A stretch of 64,000 nucleotides of DNA from Eubacteriaceae bacterium (GTDB lineage Bacteria > Bacillota > Clostridia > Peptostreptococcales > Anaerovoracaceae). The notes beneath the pieces are model-generated. The model did not search any database. It was given only the letters and a program-made list of their open reading frames with translations, and was not told where the DNA came from. The position numbers and the translations under genes are program-made. Of the stretch, positions 36,830-44,740 are shown piece after piece. The stretch lies in the NCBI GenBank assembly GCA_902362435.1, contig CABIWW010000014.1:16971-80970 (forward strand), given 5' to 3'. Every line of letters starts with the position of its first letter. Position 1 is the stretch's first letter.

Positions 36830-37420
36830 CTATGCTGTCCTGTGCAGGAAGCCTGAGATCCTCTTGTAGAGCAGGAATGTGACTACCGAGTTGATCCCTG
36901 CTTTTATCGCATTGAAGCCTGCGATGAACGGCATCAGATCCCATACGATGTTTCTTGGAACTCCCATGAAAAGCGGTGTGATTATCATGTTCGCACCTAT
37001 CATCACGAGCGTCATAGCCGCAACTCCGCACAGCAGTGCGATAACTGCACCTTTTCTGGTCTTGTTGTACTTGTATATGAGTCCTGCAACGAGGACCAGC
37101 ACGCTTGTGGATATCACATGCATGATTATGCCGTAAAGTCCGCTCGCCGCACTCACTGTCACGCCCTGTATCACAGAGGTCACGACTGTCAGGAGTATTC
37201 CCGCCAGCGGTCCGAACGCAAACGTTCCGATCAGTATGGAAATGTCTGCAGGATCATATTCCAGAAACGGCACAGCCGGGAAGATAGGAAAGTGTATGAA
37301 ATATACGAGCACTATCGATATAGCGACCAGCATACCCATCTTTGCCAGTCTCACTGTCTTTTCTCTGCTTGTCAGTTTGTGCTCGCCCAAAGTGTTGTTT
37401 TCGATATTTTTCTGAGTCAT
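36830..37420 (-). CDS. ribU: ECF transporter substrate-binding component, riboflavin (RibU)
   Basis: A 196-residue membrane protein with five to six helices that captures riboflavin and works with a shared ECF energising module (not in this window). After a charged 25-residue N-terminus come KMGMLVAISIVLVYFIHFPIFP and the loop FLEYDPADISILIGTFAFGP, a RibU hallmark, then GIIMHVISTSVLV. AAAGGAGGAT precedes the ATG. The FMN riboswitch and attenuator directly upstream fix the ligand as a flavin. Confidence 0.94.
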   Translation of the reverse strand: MTQKNIENNTLGEHKLTSREKTVRLAKMGMLVAISIVLVYFIHFPIFPAVPFLEYDPADISILIGTFAFGPLAGILLTVVTSVIQGVTVSAASGLYGIIMHVISTSVLVLVAGLIYKYNKTRKGAVIALLCGVAAMTLVMIGANMIITPLFMGVPRNIVWDLMPFIAGFNAIKAGINSVVTFLLYKRISGFLHRTA

Positions 37421-37501
37421 CAGAAATCCTCCTTTAAAATTAGTGTTGATTTGACTTGATCTGCCAGGTTTTCTTCTCAGACTGTAATTTCATCTGCAAA
37501 C

Positions 37502-37531
37502 AAAAATCCCGGAATATCATTCATTCCAGGA
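37502..37531 (-). terminator. Attenuator terminator of the FMN riboswitch
   Basis: Minus-strand TCCTGGAAT / ATTCCGGGA stem, then TTTTTG, between the aptamer and the ribU start codon. Confidence 0.88.
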
Positions 37532-37565
37532 CTAAAAATACTCATTAAAATATAAACAAAAAGTA

Positions 37566-37733
37566 TCTTCGTTTCTTCCATCCGGACTTTAACCGTCGGT
37601 ACAGGATTCACACCTGTTCGGCCTATCGCTAGGTTCGCGGACTCATGATCTCACGCTCCCGAAAATCCATAGATTCGGAAACATCGCTGTGATCAAACAC
37701 CGCCGGTGAGGAATTTCGCCTCGCCCTGAAACA
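37566..37733 (-). promoter_or_regulatory. FMN riboswitch (RFN element)
   Basis: On the minus strand the conserved RFN blocks occur in order: CAGGGCGAGGCGAAATTCC, TCACCGGCGGT, AGTCCGCGA, a variable hairpin, GTGAATCCTGTACCGACGGT and AGTCCGGATGGAAGA. FMN binding should favour the downstream terminator and shut off ribU. Confidence 0.97.
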
Positions 37734-37760
37734 GATTTTTAAATGTTATTTACAGCTATC

Positions 37761-37790
37761 ATTATAGATTCATTCCCCCGTGCCTGTCAA
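37761..37790 (-). promoter_or_regulatory. Promoter of the FMN riboswitch-ribU transcript
   Basis: Minus-strand TTGACA (37785-37790), 18-bp spacer, TATAAT (37761-37766), both perfect. Confidence 0.85.
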
Positions 37791-38328
37791 CCTCAAATTG
37801 ATTTTTGCGGCTGTATAACGGTACGCTCCTGCTTCTGCCGCCTTTTGCATGCAGCTTCGAACGACAAGAGTTCAGGCGCCAGTACTCATTGACTCATGTG
37901 AAAACCAAAATCCGTTTGCCGACTAGCTTTTATTGGTAAAAACGGCAGCTATCCGGCTGTTTTTTCGATGGCGAATACCAAGAATAAAAAAATCGATGCT
38001 TGTTCTTGGTATTTTTCACGCGAAAATGCCGAGATTTTCATGAAAAAGTTACCAAAAAATCACAGGTGAACCCAGCATCTTGGTAAACAAGCTCTTTGAA
38101 TAATGCAATATTGCCATGATTTTGCCAAATACTATGATGGCATGCTCTGATTTTGGTAATCGCCGGAATTCTATGCTATAAAAAACTTTAAGATTTTTTC
38201 ACTCTAACGTCATTGAAATTTTATATCTTTAGGAATAATATATTATCAGAAGGCTGCATGCGATCCTCCGATATTCTCTCAGGATCGCAGATCAGTCTGA
38301 CTCATAAAAAGAACCGAGGCGATCTATA

Positions 38329-39222
38329 ATGAAATTTGATTTACATTGTCACACAAAAGAAGGTTCTCTTGATTCGAGAGTTCCCGTAAGTGAATTCGTT
38401 TACAAATTCATGGCGCTTGGATACGACGGTTTCATGATCTCCGATCACAACAGCTATAAAGGCTGCAAAGCCTGGGATTCCATTAGGAAAGATCCCCGCT
38501 ACCGGGACTTCTGCGTTATCCGGGGGATCGAATACGATACAAAGGATGCAGGTCACATACTCGTCATCATGCCCGATGACGTATACCTGCCGATTTTCAA
38601 GATACGCGGCATGCGCTGCAGCAAGCTGATCAAGATCGTTCATATTTTCGGCGGCATCCTTGGTCCTGCACACCCGTTTGGCGTTGCAAGCTCGAGCGCG
38701 ATGGGATTCAAGAACATGGATATGCGGCTGATAAAGAAGTTCGACTTCATCGAAACTTTCAACACATGTGAATCCAGGACCTCCAACCGCAGAGCCGAGA
38801 TCCTCGCCGAAGAATACGGACTGCCGACGTTCGCAGGTTCGGACGCCCATGTCACAGAATATATCGGGATGGCGTGCACTGAGATCGACGCGGATATACG
38901 CTGCAACAACGATCTGATCACCGCTGTGAAAAACGGCACACCGATCAAGGCTTACGGCACAGAGCGCGGCGAAACGAAAAAAGGCAAGAGAAAGGAACAC
39001 TGGATCGGCATCCTGGGTTTCAGGATATACAACAGAGGCATAGGAAAGATCATCTACCCTTACAGGAGGCTCAGGCACCACAAAGCGCTGCTGCCCGTCG
39101 CCAGGCCGTTCGCGATCAAGCGTCGCCGTTTCCGCAAGGAAGAGCGCATCAGAAAACGAGAACTCAAAAAAACAGAGAGAGCGGAGTCACGTCTGCGCCG
39201 TCGCCGTTCAGACGAACAGTAA
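38329..39222 (+). CDS. PHP-domain metal-dependent phosphoesterase
   Basis: A 297-residue protein with a PHP domain in residues 1 to about 205. Metal-binding motifs are FDLHCHTKEGS at the N-terminus, MISDHNSY near 40, IRGIEYD near 65, GPAHPFG near 113 and GSDAHV near 172. Such domains hydrolyse phosphoesters, including small nucleotides and histidinol phosphate. The C-terminal 80 residues are extremely basic (runs such as KRRRFRKEERIRKREL) and may bind nucleic acid or a membrane surface; this tail is unusual. CGAGGCGAT precedes the ATG. Substrate unknown. Confidence 0.82.
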   Translation: MKFDLHCHTKEGSLDSRVPVSEFVYKFMALGYDGFMISDHNSYKGCKAWDSIRKDPRYRDFCVIRGIEYDTKDAGHILVIMPDDVYLPIFKIRGMRCSKLIKIVHIFGGILGPAHPFGVASSSAMGFKNMDMRLIKKFDFIETFNTCESRTSNRRAEILAEEYGLPTFAGSDAHVTEYIGMACTEIDADIRCNNDLITAVKNGTPIKAYGTERGETKKGKRKEHWIGILGFRIYNRGIGKIIYPYRRLRHHKALLPVARPFAIKRRRFRKEERIRKRELKKTERAESRLRRRRSDEQ

Positions 39223-39273
39223 AGACATCCGCATCATCAGAACAGTCTCGACAAGACGAAAACAGAACAAAAA

Positions 39274-39322
39274 ATAAAAACGTCCGGATAAGACCGCACC
39301 TGCCTGCGATTTTACTCCGGAC
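39274..39322 (-). terminator. Terminator of mgsA (also usable by the PHP gene)
   Basis: GTCCGG / CCGGAC outer stem with a loop that can also pair, followed by GTTTTTATTTT on the minus strand. Confidence 0.75.
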
Positions 39323-39325
39323 ATT

Positions 39326-39805
39326 TTATCTTTCTGAAACAAGTATTCTCTCAGTCTCGCTTTCGACATCGACTGTCGGCGTGAATTCCTGGACATCATG
39401 CTCATATTCAGCATCTATATATTCTGACGTCATGATGAAATCTGCCGTAGCTCTGTTAGTTGCGACCGGTATGTCATAAACGACCGCGATCCTCAGCAGT
39501 GCTCTCACGTCAGGATCATGCGGCAGCGCCTCAAGCGGATCCCAGAAAAATATCAGCATGTCGATCTCACCCTCTGCCACTCTCGCACCGATCTGCTGGT
39601 CACCTCCGAGCGGACCGCTCTTGTACGCCTTTATATCCAGACCTGTAGCATTCGCGATAAGCGTCGCTGTCGTTCCTGTACCGCACAATGTATGCTCCCT
39701 GAGCTTTTCCATGTTCTGTATGCACCATGTCACAAGACTCTCCTTCTGATGATCATGCGCCACAAGTGCGATGTTCTTTTTCTTTTTCATAGTTTCTTTC
39801 GTCAT
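39326..39805 (-). CDS. mgsA: Methylglyoxal synthase
   Basis: Converts dihydroxyacetone phosphate to methylglyoxal and phosphate, a bypass that relieves sugar-phosphate stress. The 159-residue product has [14 protein letters not shown], the phosphate-binding GTGTTATLI, the catalytic [18 protein letters not shown] and the [20 protein letters not shown] block, all diagnostic. Start at the ATG seven bases behind AAAGGAGG; the ATG two codons earlier is too close to it. Monocistronic. Confidence 0.96.
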   Translation of the reverse strand: MTKETMKKKKNIALVAHDHQKESLVTWCIQNMEKLREHTLCGTGTTATLIANATGLDIKAYKSGPLGGDQQIGARVAEGEIDMLIFFWDPLEALPHDPDVRALLRIAVVYDIPVATNRATADFIMTSEYIDAEYEHDVQEFTPTVDVESETERILVSER

Positions 39806-40188
39806 ACACATTCCTCCTTTTCCTGTTACTTATCTTCTTATACTTTATACTTTTATTATACTCAGTTGCCCGTAAAACACCATGATTTTGCTGATTATCT
39901 TACACAGATTTAACATTCATGAGGCCTGCAAAAGCATCGCAATACGTATCGCCGCTCGAATACAGGCGCAGCGCGCAGCTCGACGACGTGATCACTTCAA
40001 AAGATGGGATGATTTCAGAAAAACAAAAGCCGCTGCACTCACCATCGCGGACCGATGAATGATATGCAGCAGCTGATTTTCTTCTCCTGATATCCTGCAG
40101 ATCTGCCGTTCTGCAGTTTTCTGTTTTAATATTTCAACGCTGTCGTGTGCTTGTCGCACGCCACTTTACACTGCTTTATGCCATTTCA
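39806..40188. other. Intergenic region between mgsA and thrC
   Basis: 383 bp without a gene. It contains the AT-rich mgsA promoter zone (TATAAT-like hexamers at about 39850-39860) and the thrC terminator. Confidence 0.55.
40019..40074 (-). terminator. Terminator of coaB-coaC-thrC
   Basis: Minus-strand AGCTGCTGCA / TGCAGCGGCT stem (9 of 10 pairs, rest G-U), followed by TTTTGTTTTT. Confidence 0.75.
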
Positions 40189-41667
40189 CTATTTCACGCT
40201 GTTCTCAACAGCTTCAGGCATCTCTGAAACCTTGATGACACCTCTGTGTCTGATCTCTTTCTTGTCGAGATCCTTGAGTCCTGCCGGCACTCTGACACCC
40301 GTCTTTTCTGCCAGAGCTCTGACATATTCGAATCCGTTTTCTTCGTCGCCGAGTCCGATGGAATGTGCCACACTGTCCGCGAACTTGTACGCGCTGGCTG
40401 TCGAAGCTATGAGTGCAGGCGTCCTGTCGCCCGTTTCCTTTACATAATCCTCATAAACCTTGTATGCTACAGCCGTGTGAGTATCCATCAGATATCCGTT
40501 TTCTCTATACATCCTGCCTACAGCCTCGTTCGTCTCCTCGACATTCGCACATCCGCCGTAGAAGTCCTTCATGCCGTTTCTGATAGTCTCGCTGACTTCG
40601 TACTTTTTCTTCGTATCGAGAGCTTCCATCAGTGATCTGATCTCAGCGCCGTCATTTCCTGCCAGGTGATAGAGCAGTCTTTCGAGATTGCTGGAGATCA
40701 GTATATCCATCGACGGCGAATTCGTCAGATAGAATTCTCTGTTGATATCGTAAACGCCTGTATTGAAAAAGTCGGTCAGCACATTGTTTTCATTCGATGC
40801 GCAGATGAACCTGTTCACAGGGATGCCCATTTTGCCTGCATAGTATGCAGCCAGGATATTTCCGAAGTTTCCTGTAGGGACCACGATGTTGATCTTGTCG
40901 CCGTCGCTGATCACCCCGCGCTCCACGAGCTTTGCATATCCGTAAACATAGTATGCCACCTGAGGTATCAGACGGCCGATGTTGATGGAGTTTGCCGATG
41001 AAAGCTTGCAGCCGTGCTCTGCCAGCTTCTTTGCAAAGTCCGCATCGTTGAATATTTTCTTGACGCCTGTCTGTGCATCGTCAAAGTTTCCTTCTATCGC
41101 AAATACGTGAGTGTTTGCTCCTTCCTGAGTGATCATCTGTCTTTCCTGCACTTCGCTCACGCCCTGATTAGGGAAGAATACGATGATCTCAGTTCCAGGA
41201 ACATCTGCAAATCCCTCGAGTGCAGCCTTTCCTGTATCTCCTGACGTCGCTGTCAGTATGCAGATCTTCTTGTCTTCGTTTTCCTTTTTCATCGCAGTCG
41301 TGAGAAGGTACGGCAGTATGGAAAGCGCCATATCCTTGAATGCTGCAGTCTTTCCGTGATAGAGTTCCAGGAAGTACGCACCGCCCGCCTCCTTTACGGG
41401 AACGATCTCCTTTTCCTCGAACTTCGTATCGTATGCACCGTCCACGCAGTGCTGCATTTCTTCATCGGTATAATCCGTGAAGAACGCCTTGATTATGTCG
41501 CGCGCCACTTCCTTGTACGGCATGCCGACAAACTCTGATATTTTTTTAGGAAGCGCCGGCACACTGTCCGGCACGTAAAGTCCCTTGTCCTCTGCTATGC
41601 CCTGTATTACAGCCTGTGCTGCCGTCTTCGTGTTGCTGCTTCCTCTTGTGCTCTGGTATTTTATCAT
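40189..41667 (-). CDS. thrC: Threonine synthase (long, fungal/E. coli-like type)
   Basis: PLP-dependent conversion of O-phosphohomoserine to threonine. At 492 residues it belongs to the long class. The N-terminus YQSTRGSSNTKTAAQAVIQG, PLP Lys in HGKTAAFKDMALSILPYL near residue 110, TATSGDTGKAALEGF and VVPTGNFGNILAAYYAG are clear signatures. Its ATG follows the coaC TAG directly, with GGGAG upstream, so it is translationally coupled to a CoA gene, an unusual partner. Confidence 0.95.
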   Translation of the reverse strand: MIKYQSTRGSSNTKTAAQAVIQGIAEDKGLYVPDSVPALPKKISEFVGMPYKEVARDIIKAFFTDYTDEEMQHCVDGAYDTKFEEKEIVPVKEAGGAYFLELYHGKTAAFKDMALSILPYLLTTAMKKENEDKKICILTATSGDTGKAALEGFADVPGTEIIVFFPNQGVSEVQERQMITQEGANTHVFAIEGNFDDAQTGVKKIFNDADFAKKLAEHGCKLSSANSINIGRLIPQVAYYVYGYAKLVERGVISDGDKINIVVPTGNFGNILAAYYAGKMGIPVNRFICASNENNVLTDFFNTGVYDINREFYLTNSPSMDILISSNLERLLYHLAGNDGAEIRSLMEALDTKKKYEVSETIRNGMKDFYGGCANVEETNEAVGRMYRENGYLMDTHTAVAYKVYEDYVKETGDRTPALIASTASAYKFADSVAHSIGLGDEENGFEYVRALAEKTGVRVPAGLKDLDKKEIRHRGVIKVSEMPEAVENSVK

Positions 41668-42207
41668 CTATCTGATACTCCCTTCGATCGTTTCTACTAT
41701 ATCATCTACATCCGCCAGTGCCCCTTTGCCGAGGACTCCGCATGCGAGCATTGATTCCTTCGGCTCTATGAAATGATATCCAAGCCCTTTGAGCTTGTCG
41801 ATATTTCCCTGCACTATCGGATTTTCATACATATTCGTGTTCATCGCAGGTGCGATGTATACCGGTGTGTGATTTGCCGCGGCCATCACTACTGTCGACA
41901 GAAAATCGTCAGCTATGCCGTTCGCGATCTTGCCTATGATGTTCGCGGTAGCCGGCGCTATCAGCAGCACGTCTGCCTTTTCCGCCAGCGATATGTGCTT
42001 CACTTCCTTCGGCGTGATCTCCTCGAACATGTCCATATACACCTTGTTTTTGCTCAGTGTCTGCAATGTGATCGGCGTGATTATCCTGCTGCCGCTTTCA
42101 GTGAGGATAACATCCACGTTATGCCCCAGCTTTTTGAATCGGCTCGTTATGTCTGCCGCCTTGTACGCGGCTATGCTGCCTGTCACTCCCAGAACTATAT
42201 TCATCAA
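41668..42207 (-). CDS. coaC: Phosphopantothenoylcysteine decarboxylase (stand-alone CoaC)
   Basis: FMN enzyme that decarboxylates 4'-phosphopantothenoylcysteine in CoA synthesis. The 179-residue product has the flavoprotein start LGVTGSIAAYKAADI, HISLAEKADVLLIAPATANIIGK and the substrate-clamp PAMNTNMYENP, plus ACGVLGKGAL with the active-site Cys. In most bacteria CoaC and CoaB are fused; here coaB is a separate gene 13 bp upstream. Confidence 0.94.
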   Translation of the reverse strand: MMNIVLGVTGSIAAYKAADITSRFKKLGHNVDVILTESGSRIITPITLQTLSKNKVYMDMFEEITPKEVKHISLAEKADVLLIAPATANIIGKIANGIADDFLSTVVMAAANHTPVYIAPAMNTNMYENPIVQGNIDKLKGLGYHFIEPKESMLACGVLGKGALADVDDIVETIEGSIR

Positions 42208-42220
42208 AAATCCCTCCCTT

Positions 42221-42919
42221 TCAGCACGACTCCATTACGCGCATGGCGATCATGCGGGCGATCTCTTCATTATTCTCCATTATATCATAAGTGCCGTCTT
42301 TATGGATAAGATATCCTCTGTGAAAATCCGGCCCGATCTCCTGAAGATCGTTCGCAAGTACAAAATCGCAGTCGTTCTTCTGCATCAGGCGCTTTCCGAC
42401 GCTTATCAGCTCTTCATGCGGCACTCCGCTGAGCAGCTTGAAACCGACCAGCGCAGTTTCCGGACTTTTCTTCTTTATCATGTTTATCACCTTCGGAGAT
42501 CTCTTCATGTGGATGACGAGATCGTCTATATCCGAACTGATCTTGTTGCCGGAAAGATCGGCTTTGTTTGCCGGATCCTCGGTGCCTCTTATCCTGTCCA
42601 GCGTCGTGACTTCATTGACAAGATAATCGCTGACTGCCATCGCATGTATAACTGCATCTATTTTCTCGTTTTCAAGCAGCTGAGTGAGCTTTTCCTGAAG
42701 ATCCATCACGCCTTCTACAGCTATCGGCTCGACTTTCTCATGCTCTACGAACGCTGCCCGCAGACCGTGCAGATAATATATCTTCTCCAGCCTGTCTCCG
42801 TACATTTCTGTAAATGCTTTCCCTATGGCATATCCCAGTCTTCCCGTCGATGAATTAGTGATAGTTCTGACATCATCTATACGTTCACTGGTACCGCCTG
42901 CTGTGATAATTATTTTCAT
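42221..42919 (-). CDS. coaB: Phosphopantothenate--cysteine ligase (stand-alone CoaB)
   Basis: Couples phosphopantothenate and cysteine, the step before CoaC. The 232-residue product has IIITAGGTSERIDDVRTITNSSTG, HAMAVSDYLV near residue 95, and the Lys-containing SDIDDLVIHMKRSPKVI and GFKLLSG regions. AGAAGGA before the ATG at 42919 decides the start. First gene of coaB-coaC-thrC behind a consensus promoter. Confidence 0.92.
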   Translation of the reverse strand: MKIIITAGGTSERIDDVRTITNSSTGRLGYAIGKAFTEMYGDRLEKIYYLHGLRAAFVEHEKVEPIAVEGVMDLQEKLTQLLENEKIDAVIHAMAVSDYLVNEVTTLDRIRGTEDPANKADLSGNKISSDIDDLVIHMKRSPKVINMIKKKSPETALVGFKLLSGVPHEELISVGKRLMQKNDCDFVLANDLQEIGPDFHRGYLIHKDGTYDIMENNEEIARMIAMRVMESC

Positions 42920-42987
42920 TTTCTTCCTTCTGATCATGTTTTGAATCGTCGTTTCACACCTGCTCCCCGGCAGGCCTCATGGGTTGA

Positions 42988-43016
42988 ATTATAGCCTTTT
43001 GCGCCCTCTGTGTCAA
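42988..43016 (-). promoter_or_regulatory. Promoter of coaB-coaC-thrC
   Basis: Minus-strand TTGACA (43011-43016), 17-bp spacer, TATAAT (42988-42993), both perfect. Confidence 0.85.
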
Positions 43017-43044
43017 GGTCGCCGCAGACAGCAATACGGTACTG

Positions 43045-44502
43045 CTATTTCAGCTTCCTGAAAGGCTCCAGATCAGGCTCTTCTCCCACCTTTCTTCGTG
43101 CGAGAGCATCGAGCACATCACCGTATACTTTCTTTGTTATCGGATATCTGATCACACATATCACTGACAGTGCCATGAAAACAGCGGGTATTATCGTCAG
43201 TGACAGACCTGTCCAGTGCATAGCGGTCACGGTCTGTACCTCGGCATCTCCGCTGAATCCGGCCAGGCTCAGTATTATACCCATCAGCTGCAGGCCTATA
43301 CCTTCAGACAGCGCCTCTGAAAGAGCCTGCAGCGATATGACCATGCCTGCTCTTTCCTTCCTGTTCATCAGTTCGTCTGCCTCGCACACATCGTATATCA
43401 TCGCAGGCAGAAGCTGCCAGTACGCACTGTTTCCTACGCAATATATCAGAGAAAGCACGACCACTCCCGCAAATGATCTTATGCCCAGAAAGCCGAAGAT
43501 CACCATTCCTACAGCGCTTATCATCATCGACGCTATATATGTGGTCCGCTTGTCTATCCACCTGGTCGCGCCTGATATCAGCGGTATGAAAGCTACCGCT
43601 ATGAAGGTGAAGATCATCATGATGACAGTGATCTCCGCTCCCGACATCTCCATATTATATGTAAAGAAATACATCCTGTCCGAGCAGAATATCGCATAGC
43701 CTATCAGGAAAAACACGCTCGCTCCCATTATATCCCGCACAGTTCTCATCTTCATGAGCTGCGCATAATTGCGAAACATCTCCGCGATCTCCTTTAATGC
43801 GTTCCTGTGCTGTTTCTTCTCATGCAGGCTTTCGCCGTCTGTCTCTGCCTCATTGCCTGCTCTGCCGCGTCCACGAGCGTATCTGTCTTTCGTTCCCAGC
43901 GCGGCTGTAAGCACCGCTCCGCCGGAGACCACGCCGCAGAATATTCCCGTTATCTGCCAGCCCGCAGCAGCGGTATATCCTGCTGCCGTGACCCACGAAA
44001 CCAGTATGTTTGGCAGCACAAGTCCGATCAGCGACCCTATGCAGTAAAAGAATGAGACATATCCTCTCAGCACTGTCCGCTCGTCATAATCATCTGTAAG
44101 CTCAGCGCCCCATGCCAGATACGGCACGAAGAACATCGAAAATGCAGTCCAGAACAGAATGATCATCACCGTATAGTACAGCACCTTGAAGGTCTCACTT
44201 GTATCTATATTTAAAAAGAACAGCGATGTGAACAGCATCAGCGGTATCGATGCAGCCAGCAGGAACGGCTTGCGCTTTCCTGCTCTCGACTGTAGATTAT
44301 CCGAAACATACCCGTTGACGACACCGCACAGAGTATTCCATACCGATCCGACTGCGGTTATCGTTCCCGCAGCTGCCGGATGCACCCCTGCTATCGTCGT
44401 CAGAAAAAACAGTGCGAACGACCCCATGATATTATAGAGCGCCGAGTCTCCTATCCCTGCAACACTGTAAAGTGCTTTTGCCTTGAATTTCAGTTTTCCC
44501 AT
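43045..44502 (-). CDS. MFS transporter of the GPH (glycoside-pentoside-hexuronide:cation symporter) type
   Basis: A 485-residue membrane transporter with about 12 helices. SVAGIGDSALYNIMGSFALFFLTT at the start and GYVSDNLQSRAGKRKPFLLAASIPLML (loop 2-3) are typical of the MFS_2/GPH family, which moves sugars or related solutes with H+ or Na+. A long charged cytoplasmic loop lies near residues 205 to 245. AAAAGGTGAT precedes the ATG. The upstream -10 is extended (TGC-TATAAT, 44540-44548). Substrate unknown; no sugar enzyme is adjacent. Confidence 0.85.
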   Translation of the reverse strand: MGKLKFKAKALYSVAGIGDSALYNIMGSFALFFLTTIAGVHPAAAGTITAVGSVWNTLCGVVNGYVSDNLQSRAGKRKPFLLAASIPLMLFTSLFFLNIDTSETFKVLYYTVMIILFWTAFSMFFVPYLAWGAELTDDYDERTVLRGYVSFFYCIGSLIGLVLPNILVSWVTAAGYTAAAGWQITGIFCGVVSGGAVLTAALGTKDRYARGRGRAGNEAETDGESLHEKKQHRNALKEIAEMFRNYAQLMKMRTVRDIMGASVFFLIGYAIFCSDRMYFFTYNMEMSGAEITVIMMIFTFIAVAFIPLISGATRWIDKRTTYIASMMISAVGMVIFGFLGIRSFAGVVVLSLIYCVGNSAYWQLLPAMIYDVCEADELMNRKERAGMVISLQALSEALSEGIGLQLMGIILSLAGFSGDAEVQTVTAMHWTGLSLTIIPAVFMALSVICVIRYPITKKVYGDVLDALARRKVGEEPDLEPFRKLK

Positions 44503-44622
44503 ACTATTTAAATCACCTTTTCTAATAAATTCCTGTTATATTATAGCACCAAGCCTCCTTTCAATGTTAGAAAAATCCCGTCATACCATCTCTGCCCGGT
44601 AACAAAAAATCTTGTTAGACAG

Positions 44623-44691
44623 AAAAACAGGAGGCACCCGACGGATCGATGTCATCCCTGCCTGATGGCATCGCCGCCAACTGTCCTCCTG
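44623..44691 (-). terminator. Terminator of the RND-YhgE operon
   Basis: Minus-strand CAGGAGG / CCTCCTG outer stem with an inner branched loop, then TTTTTC, some 50 bp past the YhgE-like gene. Confidence 0.75.
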
Positions 44692-44740
44692 CTTTCCGGA
44701 TATGTCTAATGGAACGTTGTTTTGCTGTATATTACTTCAC

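Larger units (their letters stand above)
37421..38328. other. Non-coding region between ribU and the PHP gene
   Basis: About 900 bp without a gene. The left third is the FMN riboswitch with its terminator and promoter. The right part (37,890-38,160) carries six TTGGTA/TACCAA motifs, including an 11-bp inverted repeat (37974-38013) followed by TTT. A 9-bp inverted repeat TGCGATCCT/AGGATCGCA (about 38268-38291) lies in the PHP gene leader. Confidence 0.6.
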
